NCBI RefSeq assembly: GCF_009811315.1
Contig: NZ_BLID01000007.1
Coordinates: forward strand, 186,001 to 250,000
Length of the DNA stretch: 64,000 bases
From: Vibrio atypicus
GTDB taxonomy: Bacteria > Pseudomonadota > Gammaproteobacteria > Enterobacterales > Vibrionaceae
Reading direction: 5' to 3'
In this document: positions 35,009 to 42,336 of the stretch, one piece after another
Layout: the number at the start of each line of letters is the position of its first letter
Numbering within the stretch: position 1 is the first letter of the stretch
Notes under the pieces: model-generated
Database searches by the model: none
Told to the model about the DNA's origin: nothing
Seen by the model: only the letters and a program-made list of their open reading frames with translations
Made by a program: the position numbers and the translations under genes

Positions 35009-36526
35009 ATGACTGATGCTGTTCAAAACGAAAACGCACAAGAAGAGAATAAACTGATTGCTGAGCGCCGTAGCAAGCTGGATCATATCCGCAAGAGCTG
35101 CAAAGCAAACGGTCACCCAAATGATTTCCGCCGTGAGCACCTAGCTGGCGATCTTCAAGCGGAATTCGGTGAAAAGACTAAAGAAGAGCTAGAAGAGTTA
35201 AATCATGTTGTTGCAATCGCTGGTCGTGTGATGGCTAAGCGTGGTCCTTTCCTAGCAATTCAAGAAACATCTGGCCGCATCCAAGCATACGCTGCAAAAG
35301 ATGTTCAAAAAGAGCTTAAAGAGAAGTACCAAGGCCTAGATATCGGTGACATCATCGGTGTTAAAGGTGCTCTACATAAGTCAGGTAAAGGCGATCTTTA
35401 CGTGAACATGGAATCGTACGAGCTGCTAACTAAAGCGCTACGTCCACTTCCAGAGAAGTTCCATGGTCTAACTGACCAAGAGATGCGTTACCGTCAGCGT
35501 TACGTTGACCTAATCGTGAACCAAGATTCACGTGAAGCATTCATCATTCGTTCTAAGCTTGTATCGGCTATTCGTAACTTCATGAGCTCAAAAGGCTATC
35601 TAGAAGTTGAAACGCCAATGATGCACGTTATTCCTGGTGGTGCAACGGCTCGTCCATTCATCACACACCACAATGCGCTAGATATCGACATGTACCTACG
35701 TGTTGCACCTGAGCTTTACTTGAAGCGTCTAGTAGTGGGTGGCTTTGACCGTGTATTCGAGATCAACCGTAACTTCCGTAACGAAGGTCTTTCTCCACGT
35801 CACAACCCAGAATTCACAATGATGGAATTCTACCAAGCGTACTCTGATTACAAAGATCTGATGGATCTAACTGAAGAGATGCTAAGCACAGTAGCGATGG
35901 ACGTTCTAGGTTCAACGTCTATGCCTTACGGTGATGAGACTGTAGAGTTCGGTGGTACGTACGCTCGCATGAGCATGTTTGATGCTATCAAACACTACAA
36001 CCCTGAGCATGCAGAAATTCAAGCGCTGACAGAAGCGGATCTGCAAGATCGTGAGAAGATGGTTGCTATCGCTAAATCTGTACACGTAGAAGTAGAAACA
36101 TTCTGGACATGTGGTCAGCTTCTTGAAGAGATCTTTGGTGAGACAGCTGAACCTCAGCTAATCCAACCAACGTTCATCACAGGCTACCCAGCGGATATCT
36201 CTCCTCTAGCACGTCGTAGCGATGACAACCCGTTCTTCACAGACCGTTTTGAGTTCTTCATCGGTGGCCGTGAAGTAGCAAATGGCTTCTCTGAGCTTAA
36301 CGATGCACAAGACCAAGACGAGCGTTTTAAAGCGCAAGTTAATGCTAAAGATGCAGGTGATGATGAAGCAATGTACTACGATGCAGACTACATTACTGCT
36401 CTAGAACACGGCCTACCGCCAACAGCGGGTCAAGGTATCGGTATTGACCGTCTAGCGATGCTATTTACTAACACGCACACGATCCGTGACGTGATTCTAT
36501 TCCCAGCAATGCGCCCACAAGCGTAA
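35009..36526 (+). CDS. lysS: Lysyl-tRNA synthetase (class II)
   Basis: Charges tRNA-Lys. 505 aa, same length as E. coli LysS. N-terminal OB-fold anticodon domain (about 60-150, [15 protein letters not shown]). Class-II catalytic core follows: motif 1 (about 190-215), motif 2 [24 protein letters not shown] (in part) and motif 3 [12 protein letters not shown] near the C-terminus. Strong codon bias as for other translation genes here. Second gene of the prfB operon; UUCG-loop terminator after it. Confidence 0.97.
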   Translation: MTDAVQNENAQEENKLIAERRSKLDHIRKSCKANGHPNDFRREHLAGDLQAEFGEKTKEELEELNHVVAIAGRVMAKRGPFLAIQETSGRIQAYAAKDVQKELKEKYQGLDIGDIIGVKGALHKSGKGDLYVNMESYELLTKALRPLPEKFHGLTDQEMRYRQRYVDLIVNQDSREAFIIRSKLVSAIRNFMSSKGYLEVETPMMHVIPGGATARPFITHHNALDIDMYLRVAPELYLKRLVVGGFDRVFEINRNFRNEGLSPRHNPEFTMMEFYQAYSDYKDLMDLTEEMLSTVAMDVLGSTSMPYGDETVEFGGTYARMSMFDAIKHYNPEHAEIQALTEADLQDREKMVAIAKSVHVEVETFWTCGQLLEEIFGETAEPQLIQPTFITGYPADISPLARRSDDNPFFTDRFEFFIGGREVANGFSELNDAQDQDERFKAQVNAKDAGDDEAMYYDADYITALEHGLPPTAGQGIGIDRLAMLFTNTHTIRDVILFPAMRPQA

Positions 36527-36547
36527 TTTGTCAGGAATGTCTGATTA

Positions 36548-36577
36548 TAAAAGCCACCTTCGGGTGGCTTTTTTTTT
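36548..36577 (+). terminator. Terminator of prfB-lysS
   Basis: AAAAGCCACC-TTCG-GGTGGCTTTT with a long T-run; stable UUCG tetraloop. Confidence 0.95.
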
Positions 36578-36798
36578 AGGTTTGTTTTTTGATAGATTCA
36601 GATATTAGCTTACAGAGTTCAACTGTTGGCGTTTTGTTGATTCATTATCAGAATGCTGTTTTTAATACAAGCAGGCGCGGTGTTTACAGTCTTGAAGTCG
36701 ATATAACAACCGGACAGAATGTCGCTTTTAGAGTAAACAATCTTTGAGACTACTCCCAGTATGAGTGGAAAAAAGACGAACCAAGCTCTAGTCTTATA

Positions 36799-36867
36799 TT
36801 TGAGACAGATTCTCTGCCAGAGTCTCTATAATGTAACCATTATTACTAATGTGCCTTTAGTGGCACA
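36799..36867 (+). promoter_or_regulatory. vpsR promoter region with nested dyads
   Basis: TATAAT at 36827-36832 is a perfect -10 without a good -35 at 16-18 bp, as expected for an activated promoter. The -35 region instead carries overlapping dyads GAGAC/GTCTC (36802-36826) and CTCTG/CAGAG (36812-36822). TTTGAGAC occurs twice, at 36743 and 36799. The leader then forms TGTGCC/GGCACA (36850-36867). The rest of the 375-bp lysS/vpsR spacer shows no ORF. The regulator is unknown. Confidence 0.4.
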
Positions 36868-36901
36868 GCATTTACGTTATCAATAATAAGGATTAAGCCG
36901 T

Positions 36902-38236
36902 ATGGGTAGTCAGTTCCGGATGGATTCCGTTCCAGGGTCTCTTATTGTGGTTGGAGGCACCTACGAACCATGGCTTTCAGTATTAGAACAAGTTGGTTGG
37001 AGATGTACGCAGTGTGCCGATTTGCGCAAAGCAGATGCACTATTTGCTGAAACAGGTCCATGCATTGGTATTGTCGATTTGAGTCATGATGAGTTTAGTC
37101 TAAATGGTATTGCAAACTTAGTAAGTAACCATAAGCAAGTGCGTTGGTTAGCGTTTATTCGCGAGTCTCAGCTGAGTTCCGATACTATTTGCCAGTTCAT
37201 TGTAAACTTTTGTATCGACTTTTTTACTGCGCCTATTCCGGATGCTCAGCTACTGGGTACGATTGGACACCAACTTGGCATGCTCAAACTTGAGAAAAAA
37301 GTTTGGCCTCATTACGGTAGTAACAGTGACATGGGGTTGATCGGTGACTCTATTCCCATGAAGCGCCTTCGTGATCAAATAAAACGTATTGGTCCAACGG
37401 ACGTCAGTATTCTTATTTACGGTGAAAGTGGGACAGGTAAAGAGACTGTCGCACGTGCTGTTCATAAAACGTCGTCACGAGCTAACAAAGAGTTTATCTC
37501 TGTTAATTGTCGTGCGATGTCAGAGCGTCGCATTGAAAGCGATCTATTTGGTATTAATCGTGAAGATGCCGCTGAGCCTTCTATTTTAGAAAAGGCCAAT
37601 GGTGGAACGATATTGCTCAACGATATCCTAACGTTGCCTAAATCTCAGCAGATCAATCTATTGAGGTTTTTACAAGAGGGAACTGTAGATACAGCGAATG
37701 GTCGTCATGAGGTGGACGTTCGTATCTTAGCTGCAAACTCCGCAGATATTGAGAAAGCTCTTATTGATGGTGATTTTAATGAAGAGCTTTACCACTACAT
37801 CAATGTACTACGCATCAATGTACCTAGTTTGAAAGAGCGTGCTGGTGATATCGCTATCCTGGCTCGTCACTTCTTGCAGGAATACTCTAAAGAGTACAAT
37901 GCACAAGCGCGCAGTTTTACCGAAGAGGCTGCTAGAGACTTAACCCGTTATCACTGGCCTGGAAATGTCCGTGAGTTGATGAACCAGATCAAGCGTATAG
38001 TGCTAATGTCTGATTCCGTCATGTTGGATGGTCAGCACCTTGATTTACCAAAACGTAGTGATGGCAAACGCAGCTTGAAGAGCATACGTGAACGTAGCGA
38101 GCGCGATGCATTGCTGTTAGTACTTGAATCGCACTCAGGTCAAGTTTCAATGGCGGCAAAAGAGTTGGGCGTTTCTCGTGCAACTATGTATCGTTTGTTG
38201 AACAAACATAATTTGATCAGTGATGTTGCGGTATAA
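36902..38236 (+). CDS. vpsR: Biofilm master regulator VpsR
   Basis: c-di-GMP-binding activator of vibrio polysaccharide (vps) and biofilm genes. 444 aa, same as V. cholerae VpsR: degenerate receiver (1-125) with the conserved Asp59 (IGIVDLSH), AAA+ domain with Walker A GESGTGKE (174-181), and FIS-type HTH at the C-terminus (MAAKELGVSRATMYRLLNKH). The sigma-54 contact loop GAFTGA is missing; where it should follow DLFG there is INREDAAEP. Walker B reads LLNDI instead of LFLDE. Both are known VpsR features consistent with action at sigma-70 promoters. AAGGA precedes the ATG by 9 nt. Monocistronic, with a terminator after it. Confidence 0.96.
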   Translation: MGSQFRMDSVPGSLIVVGGTYEPWLSVLEQVGWRCTQCADLRKADALFAETGPCIGIVDLSHDEFSLNGIANLVSNHKQVRWLAFIRESQLSSDTICQFIVNFCIDFFTAPIPDAQLLGTIGHQLGMLKLEKKVWPHYGSNSDMGLIGDSIPMKRLRDQIKRIGPTDVSILIYGESGTGKETVARAVHKTSSRANKEFISVNCRAMSERRIESDLFGINREDAAEPSILEKANGGTILLNDILTLPKSQQINLLRFLQEGTVDTANGRHEVDVRILAANSADIEKALIDGDFNEELYHYINVLRINVPSLKERAGDIAILARHFLQEYSKEYNAQARSFTEEAARDLTRYHWPGNVRELMNQIKRIVLMSDSVMLDGQHLDLPKRSDGKRSLKSIRERSERDALLLVLESHSGQVSMAAKELGVSRATMYRLLNKHNLISDVAV

Positions 38237-38253
38237 CTGATTGTTTTATTGTT

Positions 38254-38286
38254 AAAAAAGCCACACTGATTCAGTGTGGCTTTTTT
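38254..38286. terminator. Terminator of vpsR
   Basis: AAAAAAGCCACACTGA pairs with TCAGTGTGGCTTTTTT. Confidence 0.94.
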
Positions 38287-38424
38287 GTTATTAGCAATAT
38301 TATCTTCTGATTATTAAATATAACCACACTGAATATCTTATGTCATTTCAGTTGATAGGCGAATTTATAGTCAAATACGTTGTTTTTATTTTATTTGTTA
38401 TAAATCGGTTGAATTTATAAATTA

Positions 38425-38457
38425 CATGGTTAGAATTTGACCATGAGCTAGAGCTCA
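38425..38457 (+). promoter_or_regulatory. Paired inverted repeats upstream of the small-protein genes
   Basis: CATGGT-N9-ACCATG (38425-38445) directly abuts and shares two bases with TGAGCT-N2-AGCTCA (38444-38457), about 48 bp before the ORF at 38505. Both arms are perfect. They could be operators or consecutive RNA hairpins. The upstream part (38287-38424) is AT-rich with no ORF. Confidence 0.45.
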
Positions 38458-38504
38458 ACCCCCACACATATTTTTTGGATTAATACATAGCTAGGAGGCG
38501 CATC

Positions 38505-38624
38505 ATGAAACATATCAATGTAATTTCAATGAACTGTGCGTCTCGCGATCTTACCGCCTTTGAAAAGGCAGCTATTAGCGCCCAAATCGCTTTCAGTGAT
38601 CGTACGTCAACACCAGCAATGTAA
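38505..38624 (+). CDS. Small protein, 39 aa, unknown
   Basis: A 39-codon ORF with an excellent ribosome site (AGGAGG, 6 nt before the ATG). Begins MKHINVISMNCASRD and ends SDRTSTPAM; the middle is a possible amphipathic helix (LTAFEKAAISAQIAF). There is no signal or TM segment. I recognise no family. It lies 116 bp upstream of a DUF1127-type gene and is separated from it by a hairpin, so the two probably share a transcript. The strong Shine-Dalgarno is the main argument for translation. Confidence 0.55.
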   Translation: MKHINVISMNCASRDLTAFEKAAISAQIAFSDRTSTPAM

Positions 38625-38643
38625 TTGATCCGTGTCCATTTAA

Positions 38644-38677
38644 TTTTAATTGGCTGCGGAAAAGCAGCGAATTAAAA
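38644..38677 (+). other. Intercistronic stem-loop
   Basis: TTTTAATT-G-GCTGC / GCAGC-G-AATTAAAA: 13 base pairs with one G-G mismatch and a GGAAAA loop. It is followed by CTTAATCC, not a T-run, so an RNA processing or stability role fits better than termination. Confidence 0.55.
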
Positions 38678-38740
38678 CTTAATCCTCCTATATGGATTCG
38701 TTGATCTTTTCCCCAGCTTTCACTCAACTGGAGAAAACTA

Positions 38741-38992
38741 ATGAGTCATTCTGTTTATTTAAAACTTGCAACAGTACTAGTAAAAGCCGACCTTCGCCGC
38801 GAAGAGCGTGAATGGAAACGTCGAGTTAGACGCAGTGCATTTGATATTCCTTGGAACAATGCACACCTGCTAAGAGATATTGGTTTGGAACAAGATGGTC
38901 GATCTATTGCCCATAATGAACCAGATTCTGTCAAAGCAGAGCGCCGAGTTCGTCATCTTCGTCGTGTTTTAAGTGCGCGAATAATTACGTAA
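38741..38992 (+). CDS. DUF1127-type arginine-rich small protein
   Basis: 83 aa and very basic (many Arg/Lys: EEREWKRRVRRS, AERRVRHLRRVL). The central NNAHLLRDIGLEQDG matches the short DUF1127 signature (LxDIGL). DUF1127 proteins are small and soluble, and some alpha-proteobacterial ones affect small-RNA turnover and phosphate/carbon metabolism; function in vibrios is unknown. GGAG lies 7 nt before the ATG. It is the second cistron after the 39-aa gene and is followed by a terminator-like hairpin. Confidence 0.72.
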   Translation: MSHSVYLKLATVLVKADLRREEREWKRRVRRSAFDIPWNNAHLLRDIGLEQDGRSIAHNEPDSVKAERRVRHLRRVLSARIIT

Positions 38993-39020
38993 TAAAAGGG
39001 CTGGTTTGCTTCGCCAGCCC
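38991..39020 (-). terminator. Terminator of tas (minus); stop-hairpin of the DUF1127 gene (plus)
   Basis: GGGCTGG/CCAGCCC with a 9-nt loop. T-run TTTTATT follows on the minus strand only. A second hairpin AGCCG/CGGCT lies at 39032-39054. Confidence 0.7.
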
Positions 39021-39053
39021 TAATCATTGACAGCCGTTATTGCGATAGCGGCT

Positions 39054-40088
39054 TTATGGACAAGGATTGGAGTAAGTCGTCCCAATCTCTTGCAACCCTT
39101 GAAGCAATTCATCACCTAATACGACATCTAAACTATCGATATTCGATTTAAGCTGATCCATGTTTGTCGCACCAATAATATTGGCTGCGACAAACGGTCT
39201 TTGGTTAACAAAGGCCAATGCCATTTGAGCGGGATCTAAACCATGTTCATGAGCTAGATTGACATACGCTTGTGTGGCCTGAACGCCTTGTGGAGTAAAG
39301 TAACGAACGAAACGTTCGAATAATGAACAGCGAGCTCCTTGGGGTCGAGCACCATCAAGGTATTTGCCACTCAAACAACCAAATGCAAGTGGAGAGTAAG
39401 CGAGCAACTGCACGCCTTCATGGTGACTGATTTCTGATAAGCCAACTTCAAAGCTTCGGTTTAGCATGTTGTATGGGTTCTGTATGGAGACGATTCTTGG
39501 TAGCTCATGTTTTTCGGCTAACCGTAGTAGTGTCATTACTCCCCAAGGAGTTTCATTTGAGACACCAATATAGCGCACTTTCCCTGCTTTTATTAGTTCA
39601 GCTAAAGCTTCTAAAGTCTCTATTAAAGTCACTTCTTCCTGGGTATCTGGGTAAGGGTAATTGAGTTGTCCAAAGCTGTTATTTAGACGTTGAGGCCAGT
39701 GCAATTGATAGAGGTCGACATAATCTGTTTGTAAGCGTTTCAAGCTATCATCAATTGCCAAATGTATATTGCGACGGTCTAAGCTCATATTATCTCTTAT
39801 ATGAGGCATGTTACGTGGACCTGCAACCTTAGTGGCTAAAACGACTTTTTCTCGCTTACCAGATTGTTTTAGCCAATTGCCAATGTATTGCTCTGTTAAG
39901 CCTTGTGTTTGCGGTTTAGGTGGAACAGGGTACATTTCTGCTGTATCAATAAAATTCACACCGCGCTCTAACGCATAATCCAACTGATTGAAGGCTTCTT
40001 GTTCCGAATTTTGTTCGCCGAAGGTCATTGTACCTAGGCAGATTTTGCTTACTTCTAAATTCGAGTGAGGTAACTTGTTGTATTGCAT
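39054..40088 (-). CDS. tas: Aldo/keto reductase, Tas family
   Basis: NADP(H)-dependent oxidoreductase; E. coli Tas (346 aa) is its closest known relative and was found as a suppressor of tyrosine auxotrophy, with true substrate unknown. 344 aa TIM barrel. Catalytic tetrad members Asp and Tyr (FIDTAEMYP), Lys (VVLATKV) and His (YQLHWPQR), and the cofactor-binding SNETPWG and GATNMDQLKSNI regions are present. AGGAAGG precedes the ATG by 4-5 nt. It is divergent from the DUF6482-type gene. In E. coli tas is also close to mutH. Confidence 0.93.
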   Translation of the reverse strand: MQYNKLPHSNLEVSKICLGTMTFGEQNSEQEAFNQLDYALERGVNFIDTAEMYPVPPKPQTQGLTEQYIGNWLKQSGKREKVVLATKVAGPRNMPHIRDNMSLDRRNIHLAIDDSLKRLQTDYVDLYQLHWPQRLNNSFGQLNYPYPDTQEEVTLIETLEALAELIKAGKVRYIGVSNETPWGVMTLLRLAEKHELPRIVSIQNPYNMLNRSFEVGLSEISHHEGVQLLAYSPLAFGCLSGKYLDGARPQGARCSLFERFVRYFTPQGVQATQAYVNLAHEHGLDPAQMALAFVNQRPFVAANIIGATNMDQLKSNIDSLDVVLGDELLQGLQEIGTTYSNPCP

Positions 40089-40217
40089 AGCCCTTCCTGT
40101 CTTTTCATTTTTTTTATGATCCCAATATAGGGGATCAGAGTAAGAGAGAAATGGAGGTTGTTAACAATTTCGCAAAATTTGCAGGTTTGACTAATATTGA
40201 ATGACGGAGGTGAAGTT

Positions 40218-40532
40218 ATGCAGAAATCACAATTAGATAAATGGATACACGGTCATCATAAAGAGAGCTATCAGCCACCTAAGGTTTTTGTGATAGGTTG
40301 TTCAGATCTTTCTCAATATTTATTGGCGGTTGAGTATAAGCATAAACTAGAGCCAATCAAAATTGACGAAGAACCGGTTCACTTTGAGTCTTTAGATATG
40401 GTGAAAGAAGAACTTCATAGGCTCGGGGTAGAGCGAGCCTATTTACGTTTACATAATGCGTATGACGAGTTTGGGCCTGATGATGGCACGCCTCTATATC
40501 AAGATGTTGAGCTCTCACTCACAACTCATTAG
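40218..40532 (+). CDS. Small cytosolic protein of unknown function (DUF6482-like)
   Basis: 104 aa, acidic, no signal or TM segment; starts [21 protein letters not shown]. Contains [18 protein letters not shown] and a C-terminal [13 protein letters not shown] associate this pattern with DUF6482 but no function is known. The ATG at 40218 is fixed by GGAGG 7 nt upstream; an in-frame TTG earlier would run through that site. The stop overlaps the mutH stop by 4 bp (convergent), so the two 3' ends form overlapping transcripts. Confidence 0.75.
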   Translation: MQKSQLDKWIHGHHKESYQPPKVFVIGCSDLSQYLLAVEYKHKLEPIKIDEEPVHFESLDMVKEELHRLGVERAYLRLHNAYDEFGPDDGTPLYQDVELSLTTH

Positions 40533-41194
40533 ATGAAATTGTTCTCGAGTATTTTGGCGGTAAATTGAGTTCGAAGATAGAAACCTCTGGGTAATGTTTT
40601 GATCATTTTACCGCTCGCTCCATAAGCATCAGTCAATACCCTGCTATTTGCTGCTTTTGGGCGTAACTGAAGAACCTCTCCATGGCGTGCGGTAATCTGT
40701 TCTACCTTTCCAGTGACAATTAACTCCATCAACTCTTCCCAGTCGGTTTGAAGCTGTTGCTCTTCTTCTGTTGAAGGAGACCAAATCAAAGGTGATCCAA
40801 CGCGACGCTCTTTGAGAGGGATCTCACGCTCGCCTTCAACAGGTACCCAAAGTACGCGAGAAAGCTTGTTTCTAACGTGACTGTTTTCCCATCTAAGGCC
40901 ATGAATGCCCATTAAAGGTGCGACACAAACAAACGTGGTTTCAAGAGGTTTGCCTAAGTAACTGATAGGTATTGTTTTTAACTCGATGCCAAGCGATTCA
41001 AAATCTTGTTGAGGTTTACTTCCAGCAGTTGCACCTAGATGCCACTCCAGTAACTGACCTACCCACCCTTTGTCTCTTCGAAGGTCGGGAGGAACTTCTA
41101 TATTTGCTTCATCAGCAAGCTCGGTCAGAGATAGGCCTGCAATATCGCGAGCGCGTTCAAGTAGTTCGGATTCTGACTTTGGTTCAGGTTTCAT
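40529..41194 (-). CDS. mutH: DNA mismatch repair endonuclease MutH
   Basis: Nicks the unmethylated strand at hemimethylated GATC after MutS/MutL activation. 221 aa (229 in E. coli). Catalytic DEK is intact: Asp64, Glu71 and Lys73 ([16 protein letters not shown]), plus Glu50 and the DNA-reading segment [11 protein letters not shown]. The start at 41194 is set by alignment to the family; in-frame starts at 41272 and 41308 would add an unrelated basic extension reaching into the DnaA-box region, and none has a good Shine-Dalgarno. A dam-directed repair system is implied. Confidence 0.94.
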   Translation of the reverse strand: MKPEPKSESELLERARDIAGLSLTELADEANIEVPPDLRRDKGWVGQLLEWHLGATAGSKPQQDFESLGIELKTIPISYLGKPLETTFVCVAPLMGIHGLRWENSHVRNKLSRVLWVPVEGEREIPLKERRVGSPLIWSPSTEEEQQLQTDWEELMELIVTGKVEQITARHGEVLQLRPKAANSRVLTDAYGASGKMIKTLPRGFYLRTQFTAKILENNFI

Positions 41195-41300
41195 AGATTT
41201 GAATCGTGGTTTTTGTGAATGGGTATTGTAACGGATTTCTGCGTTTTTTGTGATTGGTGTAAGTTTGATCATATTGAGTAAAAGATCGTCGCTAATAAGG

Positions 41301-41779
41301 TTATCCACAGCTTAATGATCACAATTGTAATAATTTACTGGGTATGTATGAATAAACAGTAGTGTTAGGTGCATGTTTTGCTTGCACTATCTATCATAAA
41401 TTGCATTTGTAAACTTGAGTTGTGGATAAAAGCTAACTTGGTGGATCTTTGACCGATCTGTATTTTGCGTGAAATTGACATGGGTAGTTTAAAGTTAGAA
41501 TCGACCATCTTTAATTAACTTGTTGTTTTGTATTGTTATTTTATGTGGGTGTTATTATCTAAGTGTGTAATTTGTCAGCATTTGATTGATAAATGATCAC
41601 TTCAACTTTAATTCTTCACATAGTTATACACAGAAAAGGTGAATAAATGTGGTCTATGTCTCATACTGATGTGTATAACGGCGTTTTAGTTTAAAACTTA
41701 TCCATAGAGACCGGCTTACTCGATATTTTCTGCCTTAGTCACACTAGTAAGTTTGCTCCTGTTGGGGATATGTGGAAAA
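41301..41779. promoter_or_regulatory. DnaA-box cluster in the mutH-rppH spacer, candidate DARS2
   Basis: Four perfect DnaA boxes (TTATNCACA): TTATCCACA 41301-41309 (+), TGTGGATAA 41421-41429 (-), TTATACACA 41624-41632 (+), TGTGTATAA 41670-41678 (-). Near matches are TTATCCATA 41698-41706 (+) and TGTGGAAAA 41771-41779 (-). Two overlapping IHF-like sites (one mismatch each to WATCAANNNNTTR on the minus strand) lie at 41575-41591. The boxes at 41624-41706 are the best candidate core. E. coli DARS2, which turns ADP-DnaA into ATP-DnaA with IHF and Fis, lies as I recall in the same mutH-rppH spacer. That this one acts likewise is inference. The 621-bp spacer otherwise holds no ORF that I can support. 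Confidence 0.72.
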
Positions 41780-41815
41780 ATCACTGTAATTAAAGATTTT
41801 ATTTGAGGTTGGCCA

Positions 41816-42334
41816 GTGATAGATGGCGATGGTTACCGCTTAAATGTAGGTATTGTAATCTGTAACAACCATGGTCAGGTCTTCTGGGCGAAACGATACG
41901 GACAACACTCTTGGCAATTTCCTCAAGGTGGAATTGATGAAGGAGAAACTCCCGAGCAAGCTATGTATCGAGAGTTGTATGAAGAGGTTGGTCTTACTAA
42001 AAAAGATGTCAAGATCGTAGCAACAAGTCGTCATTGGTTAAGATATAAGTTACCCAAACGCCTTGTCCGCTGGGATTCGAAGCCTGTTTGTATCGGTCAA
42101 AAACAGAAATGGTTTCTACTGCGATTGGATTGTGATGAATCTAGGATCAACATGTTGCGCGGTAGTTCCCCTGAATTCGATGGTTGGCGGTGGGTAAGCT
42201 ATTGGTATCCAGTGCGACAAGTTGTTTCTTTCAAGCGGGATGTTTATCGTCGAGCAATGAAAGAGTTTGCATCCATGGCGATGCCATTTAAAGAGCGTAG
42301 AGTAAAGAGCAAGCGCAAACATAAAAGAGGATAG
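41816..42334 (+). CDS. rppH: RNA pyrophosphohydrolase RppH (NudH)
   Basis: Removes pyrophosphate from 5'-triphosphate RNA ends and so triggers RNase E decay. 172 aa; Nudix box [22 protein letters not shown] (in part: GG…E…REL.EEVG) is complete. Near-identical blocks to E. coli RppH are [25 protein letters not shown] and [22 protein letters not shown] start 7 nt after GAGG. A basic tail ([11 protein letters not shown]) ends the protein. Only 2 nt separate it from ptsP, so they are co-transcribed. Confidence 0.97.
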   Translation: MIDGDGYRLNVGIVICNNHGQVFWAKRYGQHSWQFPQGGIDEGETPEQAMYRELYEEVGLTKKDVKIVATSRHWLRYKLPKRLVRWDSKPVCIGQKQKWFLLRLDCDESRINMLRGSSPEFDGWRWVSYWYPVRQVVSFKRDVYRRAMKEFASMAMPFKERRVKSKRKHKRG

Positions 42335-42336
42335 TC

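Noticed and set aside
36860..36877. TGGCAC-N5-TT sequence upstream of vpsR resembling a sigma-54 promoter.
   Set aside because: The -12 element lacks GC at the required distance, and the site overlaps a leader hairpin downstream of a good TATAAT.
41195..41308. N-terminal extension of MutH using starts at 41272 or 41308.
   Set aside because: The extra residues do not fit the family, no ribosome site precedes them, and they would place coding sequence over a DnaA box.
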